DNA of 64,000 bases from positions 355,786 to 419,785 of the forward strand of contig NZ_LZSV01000017.1 of NCBI RefSeq assembly GCF_001665605.1. Reading direction: 5' to 3'. The stretch comes from Mycobacterium sp. 852014-50255_SCH5639931 (GTDB taxonomy: Bacteria; Actinomycetota; Actinomycetes; Mycobacteriales; Mycobacteriaceae). This document shows, in pieces, positions 50,801-59,349 of this stretch. The position numbers and the translations under genes are program-made. Below the pieces are notes generated by a model, which saw only the letters and a list, made by a program, of their open reading frames with translations, had not been told where the DNA came from and did no database searches. Position 1 is the stretch's first letter, and every line of letters begins with the position of its first letter.

Positions 50801-51170
50801 CATCTCCCCGGACAGCTATCCGACGCAGTTCCTGCGGGCTGACCTGGACGCGATGGGCGTGGTTCCCGCCGGGAAACTGCTCGACGTGCCCGACGGCGAC
50901 CGGGTGCTGATCGCCGGCGCGGTGACCCACCGGCAGCGGCCCGGCACGGCCCAGGGGGTGACGTTCCTCAACCTCGAGGACGAGACCGGGATGGTCAACG
51001 TGCTGTGTACGCCGGCGGTGTGGGCGCGGCACCGCAAGCTGGCCAACACCGCACCGGCGATGCTGGTGCGCGGCCAGGTCCAAAACGCCAGCGGCGCCGT
51101 CACCGTCGTCGCCGAGCGGCTGGGCAGCATCACCCTGGCCGTCGGCTCGAAGTCCCGTGACTTCCGGTGA
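47892..51170 (+). CDS. dnaE2: Error-prone DNA polymerase III alpha subunit DnaE2
   Basis: C-family polymerase of 1092 residues that carries out SOS mutagenesis with ImuA' and ImuB. Start at MGWFNGPPSWAEM as in M. tuberculosis (Rv3370c); a longer open frame begins at 47811 but would contain the SOS box. Seen: N-terminal PHP domain with ELHAHSAFSFLDGAS, catalytic palm residues in PPDIDMDIESDEREK, HSGGMVICD, fingers and helix-hairpin-helix, and a C-terminal OB fold. The clamp-binding C-terminus of DnaE1 is absent as usual. Confidence 0.97.
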   Translation: MGWFNGPPSWAEMERVLDGKPRHAGVPVVPGEDAPLSPKRGTYRPPDDTRGAHSSVPYAELHAHSAFSFLDGASTPEELVEEAARLGLRALALTDHDGLYGAVRFAEAAAELELRTVFGAELSLGPGARTETPDPPGPHLLVLARGPEGYRRLSRQLAAAHLAGGEKGKPRYDLDALTEAAGGHWHILTGCRKGHVRQALSQGPDAAGRALADLVDRFGADRVSIELTHHGHPLDNERNAALAALAPRFGVGVVATTGAHFAGPSRRRLAMAMGAIRARQSLDTAAGWLAPLGGSHLRSGEEMARLFGQRPEAVTAAAELGEQCAFGLALIAPQLPPFDVPAGHTEDSWLRQLTMAGARDRYGPADAAPRAYSQIERELKVIAQLTFPGYFLVVHDIARFCRKNNILCQGRGSAANSAVCYALGVTAVDPVANELLFERFLSPARDGPPDIDMDIESDEREKVIQYVYDKYGRDYAAQVANVITYRGRIAVRDMARALGFSQGQQDAWSKQISHWNGLADSPDIEGIPEPVVDLANQIRNLPRHMGIHSGGMVICDRPIADVCPVEWARMENRSVLQWDKDDCAAIGLVKFDLLGLGMLSALHYAIDLVAEHQGIEVDLAKLDLSEPAVYEMLARADSVGVFQVESRAQMATLPRLRPRIFYDLVVEVALIRPGPIQGGSVHPYIRRRNGLDPVTYDHPSMEPALRKTLGVPLFQEQLMQLAVDCAGFSAAEADQLRRAMGSKRSTERMRRLRGRFYDGMRALHGAPDEVIDRTYEKLEAFANFGFPESHALSFASLVFYSSWFKLHHPAAFCAALLRAQPMGFYSPQSLVADARRHGVTVHGPDVNASLAHATLENAGTEVRLGLGAVRHIGEDLAERLVEERKANGAFASLLDLTTRLQLSVPQTEALATAGALGCFGMSRREALWAAGAAATQRPDRLPGVGSSSHVPALPGMSELELAAADVWATGISPDSYPTQFLRADLDAMGVVPAGKLLDVPDGDRVLIAGAVTHRQRPGTAQGVTFLNLEDETGMVNVLCTPAVWARHRKLANTAPAMLVRGQVQNASGAVTVVAERLGSITLAVGSKSRDFR

Positions 51171-51195
51171 GCCTAAGCGTCTTGCGTTCGCGGCC

Positions 51196-51615
51196 TCAGA
51201 ACGAATAAATCCCGTGAACGCTCACGAACATGCCGTGACCGGTGCGGTCATTGGTGAACCGGGTGCCATGATCCGTCGGCAGCACCGTCCAACCCTGCAG
51301 GTGATACGTCTGGCCGTAATGCAGCACGATATCGCGATCGGGGTCGCCGACCATGCCCACGCCCAGGTATTGCAACTTGCCCGTGTCGTCGACCTCGGCC
51401 GCGTTGTTACCGAATCCTACTGGCAATTCCAAGGTTTGGCTCACGCATAGAACTTCGTGTGTTCCGATGGAACACCGCGTCCTTCCGGACTCGGTGTGCA
51501 CATACAGGTAGTCTTCGGCGTTCGCCGGCTCACCGGATGTCGTAGCGAGCGCGAGCGTCAACGTCACTGCTGCGGCCCAAATAAACGGGCTGCCAAGCAT
51601 TCTCATCTGCTTCAT
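51196..51615 (-). CDS. Secreted hypothetical protein
   Basis: Protein of 139 residues, not recognised. A Sec signal peptide (hydrophobic residues about 10-25, cleavage near ANA-ED) precedes a small beta-rich mature part with two cysteines (RCSIGTHEVLCVS) and several Gly-Asp turns (VGMVGDPDRD). Its ATG overlaps the stop of the upstream gene. Short secreted proteins of this kind occur in M. avium-complex genomes near dnaE2. Function unknown. Confidence 0.72.
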   Translation of the reverse strand: MKQMRMLGSPFIWAAAVTLTLALATTSGEPANAEDYLYVHTESGRTRCSIGTHEVLCVSQTLELPVGFGNNAAEVDDTGKLQYLGVGMVGDPDRDIVLHYGQTYHLQGWTVLPTDHGTRFTNDRTGHGMFVSVHGIYSF

Positions 51616-52166
51616 CCTTCGGCTGCTAGCTGACCCGGTTGTGCCGGTACGGGCATAGGTTCGCCGCTCTGCTTGACCAGCCGTCCGTGGATCCATTTGT
51701 CCACGCCGCCCCACTGTTGGTCCCAGTTGTAGTGAAGCGTCCAGTCATTGGTACGGCTGTAGAAATAGGTCCCCGCGAACACACTGCCCTGCAGACTGCC
51801 GTCCGGATTCACAGTGCCCCAGAGGTATTCATCGTGATACTGCTCGCAAAAGCCCCAAGGGGAGTAGCTCATCTTGCCGTGGAACTCGTTGAAAACGACG
51901 CTGGTGACCTCCAGGGCCGCGGTGCCCTTGGAGCCGTCGTAACACTGCGCATCTCCAAGCCACTTCCCGGGCAGGCCTTTGTCGCCGGTGGGCATCGCGT
52001 GGCTCGGCGTCCTGGACGCCCACCCCACGGCCACCACGATGAACACGACCAGCGCGAGCACACCGATGCGCTCGACGGCAGTAGCGTTGCCGCCCAATCG
52101 GTTCCGTGGTGAACCCCCGCAATGCGCATGAACGCACGCACCCACGGATCGGTTGCCTGCCGGCAT
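51612..52166 (-). CDS. Membrane-anchored hypothetical protein
   Basis: Protein of 184 residues with one N-terminal membrane helix (around residues 36-50, IGVLALVVFIVVAVGWA) and a C-terminal extracytoplasmic part. The latter is rich in aromatic residues (SYSPWGFCEQYHDEYLWG, HYNWDQQWGGVDKW) and has two cysteines. No family is recognised. It is translationally coupled to the secreted gene downstream, so both probably act in the envelope. Start at ATG 52166; a TTG just upstream was not used. Confidence 0.7.
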   Translation of the reverse strand: MPAGNRSVGACVHAHCGGSPRNRLGGNATAVERIGVLALVVFIVVAVGWASRTPSHAMPTGDKGLPGKWLGDAQCYDGSKGTAALEVTSVVFNEFHGKMSYSPWGFCEQYHDEYLWGTVNPDGSLQGSVFAGTYFYSRTNDWTLHYNWDQQWGGVDKWIHGRLVKQSGEPMPVPAQPGQLAAEG

Positions 52167-52338
52167 CAAAATCGCCCCCTCATCATATGGGTGTCATGCA
52201 GAAAACTGCTGTTCGGGACGACTATCGCCGCATATCACGGGCCTGACGTAGGGCCGTTGGTCACAGACGCTTCGGCCATCGGTCCCGATTCGTCGAGCGA
52301 AACGAAACCCCTGATTGCGGCATCGGTAGTCTCCAAGC

Positions 52339-52983
52339 ATGACCCTCAACTTGTCCGTCGACGAAGTCCTCACCACCACCCGCTCGGTCCGCAAACGTCT
52401 CGACTTCGACAAGCCGGTCGGCCGCGAGGTGCTGATGGAATGCCTCGACCTGGCGCTGCAGGCCCCGACAGGATCCAATTCGCAGGGCTGGCAATGGGTG
52501 TTCGTCGAGGACGCCGAGAAGAAGAAGGCGATCGGCGACGTCTATCTGGCCAACGCCCGCGACTACCTCAGCGCGCCGGCGCCGCAATACGGCGAGGGGG
52601 ACACCCGCGGCGATCGGATGGACAAGGTCCGCGATTCCGCGACCTACCTCGCCGAGCACATGCACGAGGCGCCGGTGTTGTTGATCCCCTGCATCGAAGG
52701 CCGTGACGACAAGTCGCCGTTGGGTGGGGTGTCGTTCTGGGCCTCGCTGTTCCCGGCGGTCTGGAGTTTCTGCCTGGCGTTGCGCTCCCGCGGGCTGGGC
52801 TCATGCTGGACGACGTTGCACCTACTGCGCGACGGCGAGCAGCAGGTGGCCGACGTGCTGGGCATTCCCTACGACAAGTACAGCCAGGGCGGGCTGTTCC
52901 CGATCGCCTACACCAAGGGCACCGACTTCCGCCCCGCCAAGCGGTTGCCCGCCGAGCAGGTCACGCATTGGGACGCTTGGTAA
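52339..52983 (+). CDS. Nitroreductase family protein, Rv3368c-like
   Basis: FMN nitroreductase-fold protein of 214 residues, the same length as Rv3368c. N-terminal TTRSVRKRLDFDKPVGR and APTGSNSQGWQW are FMN-binding; LGGVSFWASLFPAVW and SCWTTLHL complete the core. Physiological substrate unknown. It is convergent with the YCII gene and separated by zero bases. It is distinct from the nitroreductase at 9.2 kb. Confidence 0.92.
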   Translation: MTLNLSVDEVLTTTRSVRKRLDFDKPVGREVLMECLDLALQAPTGSNSQGWQWVFVEDAEKKKAIGDVYLANARDYLSAPAPQYGEGDTRGDRMDKVRDSATYLAEHMHEAPVLLIPCIEGRDDKSPLGGVSFWASLFPAVWSFCLALRSRGLGSCWTTLHLLRDGEQQVADVLGIPYDKYSQGGLFPIAYTKGTDFRPAKRLPAEQVTHWDAW

Positions 52984-53310
52984 TCAGGTCTGAAGCGGCC
53001 ACACCTCGACGACCCCGTGCGCGACCGCGCAGGGCGTTTGACTCACCCGCTCGATCGCCGCGTCGAGATCGTCTGCCTCCAACACCGCGAACCCGGCGAT
53101 CGGCATCGCCGATCGGAGGAAGGGGCCCTGCTCGATCCGTACCCCCGCACCGTCCGGGTTGCGCACCTGCACGGGGTCTCCGGCTCGGGCGACGAGCGCG
53201 CCGGACGCGCTGAGTTCGTCGTCGCGGGCGTGCGCGGACTGTCTGCGGTCGTCGCTCAACTGGTGGTATCCGGCTTCTTCGCCGTAACCGATCGTGATGA
53301 AGGTTGCCAT
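52984..53310 (-). CDS. YCII-related domain protein
   Basis: Small alpha-beta ferredoxin-like barrel protein of 108 residues. The family segments GALVARAGDPVQVRN, EQGPFLRSAMPIAGF and the C-terminal AHGVVEVWPLQ are seen; a catalytic His/Asp pair of classical YciI is not obvious. Such proteins are frequent beside sigma factors and in metabolic operons but function is unknown. Confidence 0.85.
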   Translation of the reverse strand: MATFITIGYGEEAGYHQLSDDRRQSAHARDDELSASGALVARAGDPVQVRNPDGAGVRIEQGPFLRSAMPIAGFAVLEADDLDAAIERVSQTPCAVAHGVVEVWPLQT

Positions 53311-53347
53311 GTCACTGCTGACTCGCGCCGCGCCCGGAACTCATCGC

Positions 53348-53812
53348 TTAGAGCGCCCCGTCATAGCCGTGCTGCCGCCAGGCCTCGTACACGGCGACGG
53401 CCGCCGCGTTGGACAGGTTCAGCGAGCGGCGGCCGGCCAGCATGGGGATCCGCACCTGCTCGGTGATGTGCGCGTCGGCCAGCGTCTCCGCGTCCAGCCC
53501 GGTGGGTTCGGGCCCGAACATCAACACGTCGCCCGCCCGGTAGCGGACATCGGCGAACGAGGTGGGCGCGTGCGAGGTGAACGCGATCACCCGGGCCGGC
53601 GCGAGCGCCTCCCAGGCGGCCTCGAGTGAGGCATGGACGGTGACCGACGCGAGGTCGTGATAGTCCAGCCCGGCCCGCCGCACCTTCGGTTCGGACAGGT
53701 CGAAGCCCATCGGCTCGACGAGATGCAATTCGCAGCCCGTCGCCGCCGCCGTCCGGATCGCGTTGCCCGTATTGGGGGCGATGCGCGGGGAGTAGAACAT
53801 CAGCTTGAACAC
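53348..53812 (-). CDS. tRNA 2'-O-methyltransferase, SpoU/TrmL type
   Basis: SPOUT methyltransferase of 154 residues, equal in length to Rv3366 (SpoU). It starts at GTG with FKLMFYSPRIAPNTGNAIR (catalytic Arg/Asn region), and carries the trefoil-knot motifs MFGPEPTGLD and RIPMLAGRRSLNLSNAAAV. Family members modify the 2'-OH of the wobble nucleotide of tRNA-Leu. Divergent from the methyltransferase at 53830. Confidence 0.93.
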   Translation of the reverse strand: MFKLMFYSPRIAPNTGNAIRTAAATGCELHLVEPMGFDLSEPKVRRAGLDYHDLASVTVHASLEAAWEALAPARVIAFTSHAPTSFADVRYRAGDVLMFGPEPTGLDAETLADAHITEQVRIPMLAGRRSLNLSNAAAVAVYEAWRQHGYDGAL

Positions 53813-53829
53813 AACGCGATAATGGTCGC

Positions 53830-54435
53830 ATGGTCGAGCAGAGCATCTGGATGCAGAAAGTCGCTGCCGATCCCGGACATTCGCAGTGGTACATCGAGCG
53901 GTTCCGCGCCATGGCCCGCGCCGGTGACGACCTGGCCGGCGAGGCCCGCTTCGTGGACGCGATGGTGCCAAGGGGCGCCCGGATCCTCGACGCGGGTTGC
54001 GGCCCCGGCCGGCTGGGCGGTTACCTGGCCGCCGCCGGCCACCACGTCGTCGGCGTCGACGTCGATCCGGCGCTCATCGAAGCGGCCGAGCAGGATCATC
54101 CCGGCCCGCGCTGGCTCGTCGGCGACCTCGCCGAACTGGACCTGCCCGCCCGCGGCATCGCCGAGCCGTTCGACGCGATCGTGTCCGCCGGCAACGTGAT
54201 GACGTTTCTCGCCCCCAGCACCCGGGGGCGGGTGCTGGGCCGGCTGCGCGCCCACCTCAAGGGTGACGGCCGGGCGGCCATCGGCTTCGGCGCCGGCCGC
54301 GATTACGCGTTCGCCGCCTTCCTCGATGACGCGGCGGCCGCCGGCTTCGCGCCGGATCTGCTGCTCTCCACCTGGGACCTGCGACCGTTCACCGATGACT
54401 CGGATTTCCTCGTCGCGGTCCTCCGCCCGGCATAG
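53830..54435 (+). CDS. Class I SAM-dependent methyltransferase
   Basis: Small-molecule methyltransferase of 201 residues. Motif I LDAGCGPGRLGGYLA, then VVGVDVDPALIEAA, and DAIVSAGNVMTFLAP. The start at ATG 53830 is only 17 bases from the divergent spoU start. Substrate unknown; the M. tuberculosis counterpart is not clear. The 245-base region after it is gene-free and precedes the conservon. Confidence 0.88.
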   Translation: MVEQSIWMQKVAADPGHSQWYIERFRAMARAGDDLAGEARFVDAMVPRGARILDAGCGPGRLGGYLAAAGHHVVGVDVDPALIEAAEQDHPGPRWLVGDLAELDLPARGIAEPFDAIVSAGNVMTFLAPSTRGRVLGRLRAHLKGDGRAAIGFGAGRDYAFAAFLDDAAAAGFAPDLLLSTWDLRPFTDDSDFLVAVLRPA

Positions 54436-54680
54436 CTTGCCGGCGGGCGGGTTTGCCAGAATCGTCGGCCCGTGCGCGGGTCCACCTTGGAGGGACCTGT
54501 CTGCTCAGTAACGATTCTGGTGACCTGGGCCGCGGGCTGTCATACTCGTCGGATTGCCACGTTGACGCGCTCGCGCCCATCTGGCGTGGTACGGGTGGAT
54601 AAAGCAGGAAGTCTCATGAGCCTCTCGATTTCTCGGGCGCTGACCATCAGCGCGGCGGCCGGTCGCACGGCCGTGGCGAC

Positions 54681-57419
54681 ATGACCATGTTCGCCCGCCC
54701 GGCCAACCCGGCCGAGGCGGCCGCCTCCGAGTCCCCGCAGCCGCACGCCACCGACCCGGTGCCGGACAAACGGCCGCCGACCTGGTCTCTGAGCAACTGG
54801 CCGGTCCGGTGGAAAGTGCTGGCGATTGTCCTGGTCCCGCTGGTGTTGGCGACGGTGTTCGGGGTGCTGCGCATCGAGGGCGCGATGGCGAACGCGGGCG
54901 GTCTGCGGCTTGCCGCCGCCCGCGCCGACGTGGTCCCGGTGGTCACCAAATACATGTCCGCCCTGGACGTCGCCCTGATGGCGGGCAGCACCGGGCGCGA
55001 CGTGGAGGGGGCCAAGAAGAACTTCGAGGCGCGCAAGTACGAGTTGGACACGCGGCTGAACGACACCGACGTGAGCGCCGAAGTGCGGTCGGGCGTGAAC
55101 AACCTGCTCGACGGCGGTCAGATGCTGGTGAACAAGGCGTCCGACAACGGCCTCGGTTTGCGGGAGCGGGTGACCCTGTATGCCCCCATCCTGCTGACCG
55201 CGGAGGACGTCATCAACGCGTCGGTGCGCGTCGACGACGAGAAGATCCGCGCGCAGACCGAGGGGCTGAGCCGGGCGGTCGGGGCGCGCGGGCAGATGAC
55301 GATGCAGAAGATCCTCGTCACCCGCGGCGCCGAGCTGCCCGAGCCGCAACTGCGGACCTCGATGATCACCCTGGCCGGGACCGAGCCGTCGACCCTGTTC
55401 GGGATGAGCGAGGTGCTCGGCGCCGGATCGCCCGAAGCCAAGACGCTGCAGCAGCAGCTGGTGGCCCGGATGGCGATCATGTCCGATCCGGCCAGCGTGC
55501 TCGTCGACAACGCCGACCTGCTGCGCTCGATCCAGGCCACCGACGACATCGCCGAGCAGGTCATCAAGGACGCCACCGCATCGGTGACCAAGTCGGTGCA
55601 CGCGCAGGCCGCCGACAAGCGCAACGCCGCCATCCTGGACACCATCCTGGTGCTGGCCGCGATCGTCATCGCACTGGTCGTCGTGTTGCTGGTGGCGCGT
55701 GCGCTGGTGCGGCCGCTGCGCATCCTGCGTGACGGCGCCCTCAAGGTGGCCCACACCGACCTCGAGGAGGAGATCGCCCGGGTCAAGGCGGGCGGCGCCG
55801 AGCCGACGCCGCAACCGCTGCCGGTGTACACCACCGAGGAGATCGGCCAGGTCGCCCACGCCGTGGACGAACTGCACACCCAGGCCCTGCTGCTGGCCGG
55901 TGACGAGGCGCGGTTGCGACTGCTGGTCAACGACATGTTCGAGACCATGTCGCGGCGCAGCCGGTCGCTGGTCGACCAGCAGCTGTCGCTCATCGACCGG
56001 CTGGAGCGCAACGAGGAGGACCCCGAACGCCTGGACAGCCTGTTCCGGCTGGACCACCTCGCCGCCCGGCTGCGCCGCAACAGCGCAAACCTGCTGGTGC
56101 TCGCCGGCGCGCAGCTGGCCCGCGACCAGCGCGACCCGGTGCCGCTGTCGACGGTGCTCAACGCCGCGGTGTCCGAGGTCGAGGACTACCGCCGCGTCGA
56201 AGTCGCCGGGCTGCCCGACAACAGCACGCTGATCGGCGCGGCCGCCGGCGGCGCCATCCATCTGTTCGCCGAGCTGATCGACAACGCCCTGCGCTACTCA
56301 CCGCCCTCGACGCCCGTGCGGGTCTCGGCGGCCCGCGGCGGCGACGGGGGAGTCGTGGTGCGGATCGCCGACTCCGGCCTGGGCATGAACGACACCGATC
56401 GCCGCATGGCGAACATGCGGCTGCAGGCGGGGGGCGAGGTCAGCCCCGACAACGCCCGCCACATGGGGCTTTTCGTGGTCGGCCGGATCGCGGCCCGGCA
56501 CGGCATCCGGGTGGGGCTGCGCGGTCCGGCGGCCAACGAGACGGGCTCCGGCACCACCGCGGAGATCTACCTGCCGCCGACCATCCTCGAGGGCGCGGCC
56601 CGGCCCGTCCGAGCGACGCGGATCCGGGCGGTTTCGTCCCCGAGCGCACAACTCGCCGCGCCGGTCGAGGAACGCAGGCCCGAGCCGGCGATCCAGCACG
56701 CCGCCGACGATCCCGTACCGCCGGTCACCCTGCTGCCCCGCCGCAACCCCGGTTCCAGCGGCATCACCGAGGTGCCCGCCGACGAGCAGCCCCAGCGGCA
56801 CCGGCGCGAACTCCCCACCCCGTGGTGGGAGAGCGGCACCCCGGCGGAGCCGGATCCCAAACCCGCGCCGGCGCGGACGGCGTCGGACACGTCGGCGTTC
56901 TTCGCCGCGCGGTCGCGGGAGGCCGACAAGCCGGCAGCCCCCGCCCCGAGCGCGCCCGGCCCGTCGATTCCGGCCGCGCCCAAGAGCGAAAGCACCCCGG
57001 CCGACGACGACGTGATCTACCGGCGGATGCTGTCGGAGATGCTCGGCGACCCCCACGACCTGGTCAACAGTCCCGACCTGGACTGGCAGACGGTGTGGGA
57101 CCGCGGTTGGACGCTGGCCGCGGCGGCCGAGGACAAGCCCGTCGAATCGCGCACCGCCGAGCACGGCCTGCCGGTCCGCACGCCCGGCGCCCGGCTGGTG
57201 CCCGGGACGGCCAACGGGACGGGCCTGCCCGACCAGGACCAGCCGGGCGAGGAAGGCCAAGGAACCAACGGCGGCACCCACTCCGATCGCGAGCCGCAGC
57301 ACGCCGCGGCGGCGCGCGATCCCGAGGCGGTTCGCGCCTCCTTCAGTAACCACTTCGGCGGCGTGCGCACCGGCCGGTCGCACGCGCGCGACACGACTCA
57401 AGGGCCCGATCAGGAATGA
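54681..57419 (+). CDS. Conservon sensor histidine kinase-like protein, Rv3365c-like
   Basis: Membrane sensor of 912 residues, first gene of a conservon (cvnA type). A membrane helix near 48-68, an extracytoplasmic NIT-like sensing region, a second helix around 310-335 followed by a HAMP linker, a DHp-like helix with [20 protein letters not shown] and a HATPase domain with [12 protein letters not shown] and ADSGLGMND. The last 250 residues are Pro-rich and low-complexity. CvnA proteins signal to the roadblock/GTPase partners rather than to a response regulator. Its stop overlaps the next ATG. Confidence 0.92.
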   Translation: MTMFARPANPAEAAASESPQPHATDPVPDKRPPTWSLSNWPVRWKVLAIVLVPLVLATVFGVLRIEGAMANAGGLRLAAARADVVPVVTKYMSALDVALMAGSTGRDVEGAKKNFEARKYELDTRLNDTDVSAEVRSGVNNLLDGGQMLVNKASDNGLGLRERVTLYAPILLTAEDVINASVRVDDEKIRAQTEGLSRAVGARGQMTMQKILVTRGAELPEPQLRTSMITLAGTEPSTLFGMSEVLGAGSPEAKTLQQQLVARMAIMSDPASVLVDNADLLRSIQATDDIAEQVIKDATASVTKSVHAQAADKRNAAILDTILVLAAIVIALVVVLLVARALVRPLRILRDGALKVAHTDLEEEIARVKAGGAEPTPQPLPVYTTEEIGQVAHAVDELHTQALLLAGDEARLRLLVNDMFETMSRRSRSLVDQQLSLIDRLERNEEDPERLDSLFRLDHLAARLRRNSANLLVLAGAQLARDQRDPVPLSTVLNAAVSEVEDYRRVEVAGLPDNSTLIGAAAGGAIHLFAELIDNALRYSPPSTPVRVSAARGGDGGVVVRIADSGLGMNDTDRRMANMRLQAGGEVSPDNARHMGLFVVGRIAARHGIRVGLRGPAANETGSGTTAEIYLPPTILEGAARPVRATRIRAVSSPSAQLAAPVEERRPEPAIQHAADDPVPPVTLLPRRNPGSSGITEVPADEQPQRHRRELPTPWWESGTPAEPDPKPAPARTASDTSAFFAARSREADKPAAPAPSAPGPSIPAAPKSESTPADDDVIYRRMLSEMLGDPHDLVNSPDLDWQTVWDRGWTLAAAAEDKPVESRTAEHGLPVRTPGARLVPGTANGTGLPDQDQPGEEGQGTNGGTHSDREPQHAAAARDPEAVRASFSNHFGGVRTGRSHARDTTQGPDQE

Positions 57420-57838
57420 CTTCACCTGACAATCCCCCGCAAGCGGGCGGTACCCCCCCGCTGGACTGGCTGGTGACGCGGTTCGCCCGCGAGGTTCCCG
57501 GTGTGGCGCACGCCTTGCTGGTCTCCGTCGACGGGCTGCCCCTCGCCGCCAGCGAGCACCTCCCACGCGAGCGCGCCGACCAGCTGGCCGCGGTGGCCTC
57601 CGGTCTGGCCAGCCTCGCGACCGGCGCCGCGCAGCTGTTCGAGGGCGGCCAGGTGCTGCAGTCGGTGGTCGAGATGCAACACGGCTACCTGCTGTTGATG
57701 CGCGTCGGCGACGGCTCGCACCTGGCCACGCTCGCCGCCACGTCGTGTGACATCGGTCAAATCGGCTACGAGATGGCCATCCTGGTCGAGCGGGTCGGGG
57801 GCGTGGTGCAGTCCACCCGCCGGTCTGGCGTCTCGTGA
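57416..57838 (+). CDS. Roadblock/LC7 protein, Rv3364c-like
   Basis: CvnB-type roadblock/LC7 protein of 140 residues that probably acts as GTPase-activating or scaffold factor for the GTPase two genes on. Typical core [20 protein letters not shown] and [18 protein letters not shown]. In M. tuberculosis Rv3364c is reported to be secreted and to inhibit host cathepsin G, reducing pyroptosis. ATGA overlap with the sensor gene. Confidence 0.93.
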   Translation: MTSPDNPPQAGGTPPLDWLVTRFAREVPGVAHALLVSVDGLPLAASEHLPRERADQLAAVASGLASLATGAAQLFEGGQVLQSVVEMQHGYLLLMRVGDGSHLATLAATSCDIGQIGYEMAILVERVGGVVQSTRRSGVS

Positions 57839-57844
57839 GCCGCG

Positions 57845-58219
57845 ATGGACGAACGCGAACCCCGGCCGGGCGCACGTAGAGGGAATCTGGTCCGCCCGTA
57901 CACCCTGACCTCCGGGCGGACCGGCACCGACGTCGACCTTCCCGTGGAAGCGCCGATTCAGACGCTGCAGGCCGGCCTGGCTTACCGGTGGCCACCCGAC
58001 GACGCGAAAGGCAAGATCATCCAACTCTGCGTGGGCAGTCCGTCGGTCGCGGAGATCTCCGCCCGGCTGGATTTGCCGCTCGGTGTCACGCGCGTCCTGG
58101 TCGGCGATCTGGTTTTGTCCGGCTACCTTCGGGTGCATAGGACGTTGTCCGAGCGTTCGACCAGGGATGAGCGCCACGAACTGATAGGAAGGACGCTGCG
58201 TGGCCTTAAGGCACTCTGA
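57845..58219 (+). CDS. DUF742 conservon protein, Rv3363c-like
   Basis: CvnC-type DUF742 protein of 124 residues. The segment RPYTLTSGRTG near the N-terminus and the C-terminal winged-helix-like part (SVAEISARLDLPLGVTRVLV) are the family hallmarks. It may bind DNA or the GTPase. It lies 6 bases after the roadblock gene and overlaps the GTPase gene by 20 bases. Confidence 0.92.
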   Translation: MDEREPRPGARRGNLVRPYTLTSGRTGTDVDLPVEAPIQTLQAGLAYRWPPDDAKGKIIQLCVGSPSVAEISARLDLPLGVTRVLVGDLVLSGYLRVHRTLSERSTRDERHELIGRTLRGLKAL

Positions 58220-58796
58220 GGCGCACTCCGAGATGTACTCCGACTCCGCCCACGCCTCCACGAAGATCGTCATCGCGGGCGGTTTCGGTGCCGGCAAGAC
58301 GACGTTCGTCGGGGCGGTGTCGGAGATCATGCCGTTGCGCACCGAGGCGATGCTCACCGACGCCTCGACCGCCGTCGACGCGCTGGAGGCCACCCCGGAC
58401 AAGCGGACCACCACCGTCGCGATGGACTTCGGCCGGATCACCCTGGACGAGGACCTCGTGCTCTACCTGTTCGGCACGCCGGGGCAGCGCCGGTTCTGGT
58501 TCATGTGGGACGACCTGGTTCGCGGCGCCATCGGGGCGATCGTGCTGGTGGATTGCCGGCGCCTGGAGGACAGCTTCGCCGCGGTCGACTTCTTCGAGCA
58601 CCGCAACCTGCCGTTCCTGGTCGCGGTCAACGAGTTCGATGGCGCGCCGCGCTACCCCGTTGCGGAGGTGCGCGAGGCGCTCACCTTGCCCGCGCACATC
58701 CCGATGATCACGGTCGACGCCCGGGATCGCCGGTCGGCGACCGATGCGCTGATCGCGGTCAGCGAATACGCTCTGGCCAGCCTGACGGCCAGTTGA
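58200..58796 (+). CDS. mfpB: Conservon GTPase, Rv3362c/MfpB-like
   Basis: Small Ras-like GTPase of 198 residues (CvnD type), starting at GTG. P-loop GGFGAGKTTFVG, switch region TVAMDFGRI, G3-like GTPGQRRFW and G4-like VNEFDGA are seen. In M. smegmatis the homologue MfpB binds MfpA and affects fluoroquinolone resistance. The stop overlaps the mfpA TTG start by 4 bases, giving direct coupling to the pentapeptide protein. Confidence 0.92.
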   Translation: MALRHSEAHSEMYSDSAHASTKIVIAGGFGAGKTTFVGAVSEIMPLRTEAMLTDASTAVDALEATPDKRTTTVAMDFGRITLDEDLVLYLFGTPGQRRFWFMWDDLVRGAIGAIVLVDCRRLEDSFAAVDFFEHRNLPFLVAVNEFDGAPRYPVAEVREALTLPAHIPMITVDARDRRSATDALIAVSEYALASLTAS

Positions 58797-59344
58797 GCAC
58801 GCGGTGGGTTGATCGTCACTTCGAAGGCCACGACTTCACCGACGAGGACCTCAGCCGGTGGCAGACCGAACGGATCGTGTTTGACGAGTGCAACTTCAGC
58901 AGCGCCAACCTGGCCGAGTCGCAGCACCGCGGGTCGGCGTTCCGCAATTGCACATTCCAGCGAACTTCGTTGTGGCACAGCGAGTTCGCGCAATGCAGCA
59001 TGCTGGGCTCGATCTTCGTGCAGTGCCGGATGCGGCCGATCGCCTTCGACGAGGTCGACTTCACGCTCGCGGTGCTCGGCGGTAACGACCTGCGCGGCGT
59101 CGACCTGAGCGGCTGCCGGTTGCGGGAGGCCAGCCTGGTGGAGGCGGACCTGCGCAAGGCGGTGTTGCGCGGCGCCGACCTGTCCGGCGCGCGGACGACG
59201 GGCGCCCGGCTGGACGACGCCGACCTGCGCGGCGCGACCGTGGATGCCTCGTTGTGGAGGACCGCGTCGCTGGCGGGCGCCCGCGTCGACGTCGGCCAGG
59301 CGGTGGCCTTCGCGGCGGCTCAGGGCCTGCGCCTCGACGGCTGA
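58793..59344 (+). CDS. mfpA: Pentapeptide repeat gyrase-protection protein MfpA
   Basis: Right-handed quadrilateral beta-helix DNA mimic of 183 residues, as in M. tuberculosis (Rv3361c), that binds DNA gyrase and lowers fluoroquinolone sensitivity. Repeats of the A(D/N)LXX type are seen throughout, e.g. ANLAESQHRGSAF, ADLRKAVLRGADLSGA and ADLRGATVDAS. It starts at TTG within the GTPase stop (TTGA); no better ATG exists in frame. Convergent with the FHA-ABC gene. Confidence 0.96.
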   Translation: MSTRWVDRHFEGHDFTDEDLSRWQTERIVFDECNFSSANLAESQHRGSAFRNCTFQRTSLWHSEFAQCSMLGSIFVQCRMRPIAFDEVDFTLAVLGGNDLRGVDLSGCRLREASLVEADLRKAVLRGADLSGARTTGARLDDADLRGATVDASLWRTASLAGARVDVGQAVAFAAAQGLRLDG

Positions 59345-59349
59345 TCGGC

